From positions 558,001 through 622,000 of the forward strand of contig BCGQ01000006.1 in NCBI GenBank assembly GCA_001599355.1: a stretch of DNA of 64,000 nt, in the 5' to 3' direction. Source of the DNA: Nakazawaea peltata. Taxonomy: Eukaryota; Ascomycota; Pichiomycetes; Alaninales; Pachysolenaceae. Made by a program: the position numbers and the translations under genes. Each line of letters begins with the position of its first letter. Position 1 is the first letter of the stretch. Below the pieces are notes generated by a model, which saw nothing but the letters and a program-made list of their open reading frames with translations, was not told the origin of the DNA and ran no database searches. Shown in pieces: positions 56,909 to 64,000 of the stretch.

Positions 56909-58739
56909 ATTGTGTATCTATATGCTGATCTAACTAATAGGTTCTTGCCCTCTTCCGATTAGAAATCCTCGCGCTCTCATTTGCCCACCAAAGAGAGGGC
57001 CTGATTTTTTTAAAGTTTTAATAAAATGCTATACTTTCCGAGATGCCCTCGCTCGGTAACTTTAACTTTATTTGGACCTGATAGGAAAAATTTTGGCAGG
57101 GTACCGCAGTAATTATTTTGCCTTGCAGGGTCTTGTGCCGAGCGTTGGAAAGGTACATTTTTTTTGAATAAGATAAGATTATCATGAGGCATTACAGAGA
57201 TGAGGATCTTTAGTTTTGAAAATTAACGGTAAATATGCCGAACGGTCAGTTGGAATTTCTTGATTTAATAATAAAAGGTGGGGTGGATGTGGGATTATTA
57301 GGTGAGTATCACCATCAATAACGCAATATTTTTGAACCATTAGCTGGCGACTCAGTTGAGGTGACTACAAACAGGTCGGTTAAGTTGTGAGTATTTGGAT
57401 ATAAGCCATGATGCTGTGGTTAGTCAAAAATCTTCGTAGAACAGACTTTGATAGATTTGCTTAGTATAGATCTAACAGAGAGAAATCTAACGTGCCTGAA
57501 ACCTCTATTCTAATAAAATCAGGTTACTCGTTTCATTTTGGAAAAGATCCGAGGCAGAAATCGGTTCACTCTTCTCTTATCACCTGGTGTGGTTTCTAGC
57601 TATTGTGTCTCCCCATAAACGGTTGTTGTCATTTAGCGGTTATCTAATTCGTAATATGCTCATATGCACGGCATCAAACTTAAAGTTTGTGACTGACCTT
57701 AGTTTACTCGGGTATAGGATAAAACCGAAAGTATTAGAATCTAGATTGAGTTATTACGTAGGGAACGACGAGGCGAGAAAGTGATTGGAATGGAATGCCT
57801 TGCGAGGGCCTTCTTCCCCCAACTTTTTTTTCTGGCGAGTTGTATCACGTTACGGGGTAATCCAGAATCACGGAATATGGGAAGAAAAAGCTTAATTATA
57901 GTTTGAATGCCGCCGCTCAGTCAAGTGAGGTTTTAGAGATTTTTTAAACGGTAAGCATAGACCATGGAGTGGATTATATCTTACAAGAGGATCTTTGAGT
58001 GTTAAATACCTTAATCGAGACTAACGAGATTGACGGGCCAGATTGAAGCCACTTCAACTAATTTAACCACCCATCTCAACCTAAAAAACTCGGCCGTCCT
58101 AATTGTTACGTTCCATTTTTTTCCTCTTTTTCATGCATGATTTTCCTTTCTTTTTTGTTTCTATCGAAACCTTTATCTGTGGCCACACCGAGTGCTACTG
58201 ATAAGAATGTGGCTCCCTGGAAAAAAAAGAAAAGTCTAAGTTCAGGGCCTTTCGAAGACTGAACGCGCGCATCGTAGCCACATAGCGGTATCAACTTCAC
58301 CACTTCGATAGGACACAACTATATCTGTTGATGTGAACTCTCCCCATCTCCTGCCTCCTTATCAATACTTTTCTTGACTAATGTTGCAACATCTCGAAAA
58401 AAAGAAAAGAAAAAGGGGAAGAATCCTTACTGAAACTCAGTTTTGTGCGCACTGAAGCTTGTTTTTTCGTACTTGATAACAGCCATACAACTAATTTCAT
58501 GCATAATTTTCCTTACCTAGTAGGATCAGGGATGCATGTTACAGCAGCCGAGAGTATTGTATGAGATGTATGTGGCTTTAAAAGTTGGACAAGATAAGTG
58601 GCTCCCATTTATCAGTAGATTTTATCAGTGTTAAGAATTATGTCTTCGGTATAAATACCTGCATATTGCCCGTTTTATTTATCTGTAGTTCGAATAAGAT
58701 ATCTTATCTTATTTTCTTAAACTTTATATAAACTAAAAG
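56909..58739. other. 1.83 kb intergenic, NTG1 to PTR2 (divergent)
   Basis: The long PTR2 promoter. The last 150 bp hold a GATA-site cluster and a TATATAAA-like box near 58726. A 65-codon open frame at about 57587 lacks an ATG start and is rejected. No tRNA, snoRNA or other gene is seen. Confidence 0.5.
58593..58708. promoter_or_regulatory. GATA-factor site cluster upstream of PTR2
   Basis: Five GATAA words on both strands: 58593-58597 (plus), and 58609-58613, 58622-58626, 58679-58683 and 58704-58708 (minus), the first and last as GATAAG. Gln3/Gat1-type factors use such clusters for nitrogen catabolite control. They lie 30-150 bp before the ATG. Confidence 0.65.
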
Positions 58740-60644
58740 ATGAAGTTCTTCGAAAAGAAGGAAATGACAGAAAACGTCACAGTGGATGTAGACACCGAGA
58801 GTGGCACCGAAGTACACGGCAGCAAGTTTATCGGTGATGATGGAGTTGTGTACGAAGGTAAAAAATACGAGAGGTACACCGATGAATATAACCCAGATGG
58901 ATTATTCCCACCAACTGAGGAAGAGTCCAGAACTTTGAGAAGGGTTTTGGGACATGCCCCATACGCTTGTTACTTGATTTGTCTTGTTGAGTTCGCCGAG
59001 AGAGGTTCTTACTATGGTGTTACTGGTATTTTGACCAACTTCATCCAAAGACCTTTGCCAGAAGGGGGTAACGGTTGGGGTCTGCCAGCTCGTGGTACCC
59101 AAGATACCGCCGGTGCTTTGGGAATGGGTTTGCAAACTGCTTCCCTGTTGACCATTTTGTTGACTTTCTTGGCTTATCTTACTCCATTGTACGGTGGTTT
59201 CGTTGCCGATGCTAAAATCGGTAAGATGAAGGCCATTTGGATCGGTGTTATCGTTGGTGCCATTGCCCACATTTTGTTGATTATTGCTTCTATTCCTTCT
59301 GTTATGACCCATAAGAGTGCTCTTGCTCCAACTATTCTTGGTATTTTGACTTTGGCTATCGGTACTGGTTTCATCAAACCTAACTTGTTACCATTATTGA
59401 TGGACCAATATCCAGAGAAGACCGACGTTGTCAAGGTTTTAAAGACTGGTGAGAGAGTCATCGTCGACAGACAACACACTTTGGAGAGAATGACCTTGGT
59501 CTTCTACTGGTCCATTAACGTTGGTGCTTTCTTCCAATTGGCTACTTCTTACTGTGAAAAGAGAGTTGGTTTCTGGTTGGCCTACTTCTGTCCAGCTGTT
59601 ATGTACATGTTGTTGCCAATTGTCTTATACTACTTAAGAAACAAGATGGTTAGAATGAGCCCACAAGGTTCTTTGTTGACCGACTTCTACAAAGTTTCTA
59701 AGGTCACTTTCTTCAGAGGTAACCCTATCAAGAGATACAGAGAAGGTACCCTTTGGGAGTACGCTAAGCCATCTGCTATGTTAGAGAGAGGTGAACACTT
59801 CTACAAGGAAAAGACCCAATCTCCAATCACCTGGACCGATCAATTCGTTGCTGATGTCAAGCAAACCGTTAATGCCTGTAAAATGTTCAGTTACTTCATT
59901 ATCTTCAACTTGGCTGATGGTGGTATTGGTGGTATTGAAACTTCCCAAGCTGCTGGTATGACCACCAACGGTGTTCCAAACGATTTGTTCAACAACTTCA
60001 ACCCATTGACCATTATCGTCTTGATTCCAATCTTGGATTACGGACTTTACCCATTACTCAGAAAGTATAAGATCAACTTCAAGCCAGTTTACCGTATTTG
60101 TTTCGGTTTCATTTTGGCTGGTTCTTCTCAAATTGCCGGTGCTGTCATTCAATACAAGGTTTACCAAACCTCTCCATGTGGTTACTACGCTTCTGACTGT
60201 ACCATTGGTACTGGTGTCTCTCCAATTAGTGCTTGGCAAGATGTTTCTTTGTACGTTTTGTCTGCTGCCGGTGAATGTTTCGCCAACACCACTTCTTATG
60301 AATTGGCTTACACCAGATCTCCAGCTCAAATGAAGGGTTTGGTCATGGCTTTGTTGTTGTTCACCACTGCTCTTTCTTCTGCTCTTTCTGAAATTTGTAC
60401 CGCTTCCTTGGTCGACCCATACTTAATCTGGCCATTTGCTGCTGTTGCCATTGCTACCTTCATTGCCGCTTTCGCTTTCTTGATTCACTTCTGGAACTTG
60501 GACAAGGTCATGGAACAGGAAAGAATTATCAGAGAGGAGAACTTGAAGAATGAGGGTCAATTATTGAAGGCTATTAAGTCTTATGAGTCCAATGTCTCTA
60601 TCAACTTGGAGAATGTTGTTCCTCTCAGATCTGTTGAGAAATAA
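58740..60644 (+). CDS. PTR2: Proton-coupled di/tripeptide transporter
   Basis: 634 aa POT/PTR family plasma-membrane carrier. The hydrophilic N-terminus (about 70 residues) is followed by 12 transmembrane spans. TM1 holds EFAERGSYYGVTGILTNFI, with the E-x-x-E-R proton/peptide motif intact. The second family signature is FYWSINVGAFFQLATSY near 257. A large cytosolic loop lies between TM6 and TM7 (about 300-380). SSALSEICTASLVDPYLIW and QMKGLVMALLL mark the end of the core. The codon choice is very biased (TTG, GGT, GCT), as in strongly expressed genes. The start lies directly after a TATATAAACTAAAAG leader. The promoter carries GATA sites, consistent with nitrogen control. Confidence 0.96.
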   Translation: MKFFEKKEMTENVTVDVDTESGTEVHGSKFIGDDGVVYEGKKYERYTDEYNPDGLFPPTEEESRTLRRVLGHAPYACYLICLVEFAERGSYYGVTGILTNFIQRPLPEGGNGWGLPARGTQDTAGALGMGLQTASLLTILLTFLAYLTPLYGGFVADAKIGKMKAIWIGVIVGAIAHILLIIASIPSVMTHKSALAPTILGILTLAIGTGFIKPNLLPLLMDQYPEKTDVVKVLKTGERVIVDRQHTLERMTLVFYWSINVGAFFQLATSYCEKRVGFWLAYFCPAVMYMLLPIVLYYLRNKMVRMSPQGSLLTDFYKVSKVTFFRGNPIKRYREGTLWEYAKPSAMLERGEHFYKEKTQSPITWTDQFVADVKQTVNACKMFSYFIIFNLADGGIGGIETSQAAGMTTNGVPNDLFNNFNPLTIIVLIPILDYGLYPLLRKYKINFKPVYRICFGFILAGSSQIAGAVIQYKVYQTSPCGYYASDCTIGTGVSPISAWQDVSLYVLSAAGECFANTTSYELAYTRSPAQMKGLVMALLLFTTALSSALSEICTASLVDPYLIWPFAAVAIATFIAAFAFLIHFWNLDKVMEQERIIREENLKNEGQLLKAIKSYESNVSINLENVVPLRSVEK

Positions 60645-60756
60645 GTTAATTTGTATTTATCTTAATGAGATTACTGTGTTTTTTTTAAAAATTATTCAAT
60701 TCAAGTAGTTGTTATACATCATTAGCTAGGTCTAAGTTTAGGTCTAGTTTCGAAGA

Positions 60757-61515
60757 CTAGCTCACACTTCTCAACCAGTATTCTCCACCTCCAATAGTTG
60801 GCGATTTGATCACCAAATGGTTAAGTTTTACCGTAGCATTATACTTTTCTTTCTTGACACTTTCCAATTTGACCAGTAACAGTTCTTTGGCTCTCCCCAA
60901 TTTAGAGATCTCTTCAACAGAAGGAGTGCTTGTGTATAAATAGTCTAAATACTCAATTTCTTGACCAATTTTCTTGATTTTGTAATCGAGGTCATTACAT
61001 TGTTTGGTTAATTCCTGTATTTTACCGCTTCTGTCATTAGAAATACCTTGCAGCACATCAGGACCAGCCTCTACCACCTTTGTAAACTTGAAATTGGAGG
61101 TCTTTCTTCTGTATTCCAGAATTGGTAAGTTCACCTCTCTAGTCTTCAAGACATTGAGCTTTGGAGCGTTAGCGCTCACAATAGAAGAAGATGACATGGC
61201 AATCATATTGCTGCTGGATCTTTGAGAAGATACAAAGTTGAACTCATCATCTTGTCCATCGTTCTCAAGAGCTGGTACTTCTTCTGGAATTTCTGGCTCA
61301 GCTTCAGGTTCTGGTTCTGGCTCAGGAATCTTCTCTACATTATCTTCCAAAGACCCATTGAAAGTCTCGAACTCCAAATCCAAATCTTGATAACTGGATA
61401 CAATTCCATCGTATTTCTTATTCAACTGCACTATCGATGAAATAGATTCTGATTGAACAGCAGATTGCACCCCTTCCATCGTTTGTTCGGCGGTCTCTTT
61501 CTCCATTTCTGACAT
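60757..61515 (-). CDS. Unknown coiled-coil protein
   Basis: 252 aa from MSEMEKETAEQTME. Family not recognised. The first half is acidic with an EPEPEPEAEPEIPEE run near 65-80 and Ser-rich parts (SSQRSSSNMIAMSSSSI). The middle has VLKTREVNLPILEYRRKTS, which looks like a conserved peptide. Residues about 165-240 predict a coiled coil with heptads of Leu/Ile (IQELTKQCNDLDYKIKKIGQ ...). It ends IGGGEYWLRSVS. No membrane or signal segment. Convergent with PTR2 (112 bp). A structural or adaptor role is plausible, but no function is claimed. Confidence 0.6.
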   Translation of the reverse strand: MSEMEKETAEQTMEGVQSAVQSESISSIVQLNKKYDGIVSSYQDLDLEFETFNGSLEDNVEKIPEPEPEPEAEPEIPEEVPALENDGQDDEFNFVSSQRSSSNMIAMSSSSIVSANAPKLNVLKTREVNLPILEYRRKTSNFKFTKVVEAGPDVLQGISNDRSGKIQELTKQCNDLDYKIKKIGQEIEYLDYLYTSTPSVEEISKLGRAKELLLVKLESVKKEKYNATVKLNHLVIKSPTIGGGEYWLRSVS

Positions 61516-61773
61516 TATCACCTTCTATTACTCCCTTGAATGAAATCTGAGTAATTTAAAAACAATTAAAAATATTAGCCCAAACATACCGCTGGTACCG
61601 GGCGCGAAAAAAGAAAACAAAAAAAACGCGAAAAAAAGCTTCTGCCTAATTAAGGTTTCGTGTATATATGTGGAGCAGAATACGAATTCGAGGTGCAGAT
61701 TGGGGGCTACGAGGGGTGTTTTTGGATCTATATATTGGCATATACTATACATATTATACAAAATGGGGGGAAA

Positions 61774-62640
61774 TTACACGCTGATTGTCATTGTGGTGTA
61801 TGTGGTACTGTAGGAAGTACTTGTGTAGATAGTTGAAGCACCATCATCATCGGCATAATATACCTCACAGGTTCCAGCAGAAGTCATTGTGGTGTAAGGA
61901 ATACCTGATTCTGTGGAGGTTGTTGTAACGTAGGGAGTGGTTGTTGGTGAGGTCGATGATGTGGTGGTGCTTGTGGAAGTTGTGGCTACAACTGGAGTAG
62001 TTTCTGTAGAAGTTGTTGCAGCAGCTGGAGTAATTTCACTTGTAGTGGTCTCAGCTACTGGAGTAGCCTCAGTTGAGGTAGTGGTAGCGGCTGGAGTAGC
62101 ATCAGTAGAAGTGGTAGTCTCAGCTGGAGTGGTTTCAGCTGGAGTAGTTTCATTTGTTGTTGTAGTAGCAACAACTGGAGTAGTAGTAGTAGCAGCATCT
62201 GTAGTGGTAGCTGGAGTGGTTTCGCTTGTTGTAGTCTCAGCTACTGGAGTGGTCTCAACAGTAGCTTCAGTAGTAGTTGCAGCACTGTCTTCAGTAACAG
62301 TGATAGTAACTCTGTTTCCATATTGGTCAATCTCGATAATTCTCTCAATAGTGTGAGTGTGATAGATAGTGTGAGTATGTGTAATGTAGTTGGTGTAAGT
62401 CAAACCGTTGGCAACAACTGTGGATGTGTCAACAGAGTAAGTTGTGTCGGCATCGACCAGTCTCTTCGCAAGAGCGACAGAAGTAGTCATACCGTCAACA
62501 TGGACAACATTATATGGAATATCGACAATAGGAGCAGCTGTTGTCAGTACCTCAATATTAGCAGTGGAAGTTTGTCTGATAGGAGCTGCTATCAGAAAAG
62601 TTAATAAGGTGAGGATAAATAAAGCTTTTGTGGATTGCAT
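61774..62640 (-). CDS. Secreted Ser/Thr-rich mucin-like cell-surface protein
   Basis: 288 aa. A signal peptide covers about 1-19 (ALFILTLLTFLIAAP). A Kex2-type KR is at 59-60 (VALAKRLVDAD). A small non-repetitive region (about 61-118) has the His/Thr pattern ITHTHTIYHTHTIERI and a beta-rich IDQYGNRVTITVTE. Residues ~120-240 are imperfect repeats of about ETTPVAETTTSE / TSTEATP, heavily O-glycosylated if secreted. The C-terminus holds one Cys in GTCEVYYADDDG then Thr/Ser/Tyr repeats. No hydrophobic GPI-anchor tail is present. It is probably a wall or medium protein. Confidence 0.75.
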   Translation of the reverse strand: MQSTKALFILTLLTFLIAAPIRQTSTANIEVLTTAAPIVDIPYNVVHVDGMTTSVALAKRLVDADTTYSVDTSTVVANGLTYTNYITHTHTIYHTHTIERIIEIDQYGNRVTITVTEDSAATTTEATVETTPVAETTTSETTPATTTDAATTTTPVVATTTTNETTPAETTPAETTTSTDATPAATTTSTEATPVAETTTSEITPAAATTSTETTPVVATTSTSTTTSSTSPTTTPYVTTTSTESGIPYTTMTSAGTCEVYYADDDGASTIYTSTSYSTTYTTMTISV

Positions 62641-63626
62641 TTTTGATGATTTGAATGAATGAATGACTGAATGTGAAAATGATGCAATATAGCTAAGCTG
62701 AGTTTTGAAATGATTAATGAATGACTAGGTTAAACCTGAATTTAATTGAACGTTTATAAAGAGTGGAAGTGTTAATTTAAAAGAGATCAAAAGATATGAA
62801 CCCCCGACCGGATCATTTCTTGTTTATATCTGATTTAAAATCATACATAGTGACAGAAGGCTGGATATAAGAGATCAATAAGATGAACACATCAATTGCT
62901 TTCTATCAGCTAAACAGTGCATAATTATCGTCACACCCTACATATTGGGGCTAGAAGCCTCAAATTGCTCTGAAATATAGATGGTTGGTTTAGCCAAGTT
63001 CCCCAATTGGTATTTCCCTTTTCAAGAAAGGCTGGTTTTTTTCCCTTTTTGGCAAACTACGTGCATGCGGCTCAAAATTATTTTTCAGCTGGATCAATAT
63101 CGGTGGTCTTGTGAATGACATGAGATGAGTAGGCGGACTGCAAAGGCTATTGAGATCTATTGTTCAATGGAGGTAGCGAACGTTTCAGGTTACCTGTAGT
63201 GTGCAAGATGATCTTACTGATCAAAATCCAGTCAGGATTTCTCTCAACTAGTAAAACGTGGTTCTTGATTTTTCTTGTAAGCACATGATGAGATTACCAG
63301 CGATTGATATTACATATCCAAGACCTCATTGCAAGGCTTCGTTCCAGTGCTAATGAAAGGTAATTACAGTTCCAAGGCTTCCATGTGATCATGGTCATCC
63401 TAAAACCTGCCACCCCTATTTATATTTCTTGGTGTCCCGATGTTCCTCTAGTGCGCGTGGTGTAATGATTTTCTAGAGGGCTTCTGCCCTAATAATTTAT
63501 TAGCATTATGCTCAAGAAGAAAAAAAATTTTCTCACTCTTCGCTTTTTTCACTTGCCATAAAAAAAGAATATTCATTTTCATATTATAGTTCCTTTTAGT
63601 TCTTAACGTCAAATTAATCAATAAAA
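62641..63626. other. Divergent promoter region, mucin-like gene and RPS20
   Basis: 986 bp. Near RPS20 it has T-rich leaders and a polyT/polyA run (63520-63570) typical of ribosomal protein promoters. CCCTAATAA occurs at about 63486 and ACACCCTA at about 62933. No gene is present. Confidence 0.5.
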
Positions 63627-63977
63627 ATGTCCGACATCAAAGAACAAAAAGCCGTTGAGCAACAAGAGATCCTTAAGATCAGAATCACCTTGACCTCCAC
63701 CAAGGTCAAGACCATCGAGAAGGTCTCTCAATCTATTATCAACAACGCTACTAGATTGAACCTGGTCAAGAAGGGTCCAGTTAGAATGCCAACCAAGGTC
63801 TTGAAGATTAACACCAGAAAGACTCCAAACGGTGAGGGTTCTAAGACCTGGGACCACTACGAGATGAGAATCCACAAGAGATACATCCACTTGCAAGCCC
63901 CAGCTGACCAAGTCAAGCAAATCACTCAAATCACTATCGAACCAGGAGTAGATGTTGAGGTCACCATTGCTGCTTAA
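63627..63977 (+). CDS. RPS20: Ribosomal protein uS10
   Basis: 116 aa small-subunit protein. The core [60 protein letters not shown] and [18 protein letters not shown] is almost invariant among eukaryotes. No intron is visible and the ATG is in good context (AAAAATG). Codon use is strongly biased toward TTG, AAG, GGT and ACC. One leucine in NLV is CTG, which fixes the standard reading of that codon. The gene ends 23 bp before the window edge. Confidence 0.97.
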   Translation: MSDIKEQKAVEQQEILKIRITLTSTKVKTIEKVSQSIINNATRLNLVKKGPVRMPTKVLKINTRKTPNGEGSKTWDHYEMRIHKRYIHLQAPADQVKQITQITIEPGVDVEVTIAA

Positions 63978-64000
63978 GCGGTTTGAGATATGTTTTTAAT

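Noticed and set aside
57190-57215. ACAGAGATGA word resembling the U6 snRNA core
   Set aside because: The flanking U6 sequence (GATCAGC, 5' stem, T-run) is missing.
57587-57784. 65-codon open frame in the PTR2 upstream region
   Set aside because: No ATG start, no homology recognised, composition random.

Overview
The window is nuclear DNA from a budding yeast (Saccharomycotina). It is gene-dense, with 34 protein genes that I can support on both strands. Only two of them have visible introns, and both introns carry GTATGT/GTAAGT donors and a TACTAAC branch site. CTG encodes leucine: a CTG codon sits at a nearly invariant leucine of RPS20 (AAC-CTG-GTC, about 63760-63768), which argues against the CTG-Ser and CTG-Ala clades. 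A complex I accessory subunit gene (NUZM) argues against Saccharomycetaceae and Hanseniaspora, which lost complex I. URC4 (uracil catabolism), cysteine dioxygenase and an S33 aminopeptidase also fit a non-Saccharomyces yeast such as Pichiaceae or Phaffomycetaceae. I cannot name the species. I saw no tRNA, rRNA, transposon, LTR element or CRISPR.

Layout. 0.5-12 kb: NUP116-type nucleoporin, RAD27 (FEN1) with an MluI cell-cycle box, a compact Cdc13-like telomere protein candidate, monoglyceride lipase YJU3, a TDA5-like short-chain dehydrogenase, IWR1 and an S33 aminopeptidase. 12-22 kb: URB2, HSP104 with a strong heat-shock element, and the RabGAP GYP2. 22-27 kb: a putative DNA-binding regulator, then a 3.4 kb gene-free region leading to the endosulfine gene IGO1. 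27-35 kb: a tail-anchored protein, NSG1/INSIG, a PGA1-like gene, NUZM, two unknown membrane proteins and a secreted arginase-family enzyme. 35-46 kb: AIM3, an IML3/CENP-L candidate, ISA2, FUN26 and PMT2. 47-56.9 kb: a PH-domain protein, CBK1, RPL42 (intron), URC4, CDO1 and NTG1. 58.7-64 kb: PTR2, an unknown coiled-coil protein, a mucin-like secreted protein and RPS20.

Most genes are housekeeping. There is no operon-like grouping, but several neighbours share divergent promoters: NUP116/RAD27, SDR/IWR1, the regulator/IGO1, AIM3/IML3 and RPL42/URC4. The points most worth a second look are glutamine 56 in ribosomal protein eL42 (predicting natural cycloheximide resistance), the short Cdc13-like gene beside RAD27, the long regulatory desert at 23.6-27.0 kb, a perfect 20-bp inverted repeat at 43.3 kb, and several promoter motif clusters (heat-shock, MCB, GATA, Cbf1/Tbf1, AGGGG). 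No clearly novel multi-gene system is visible.
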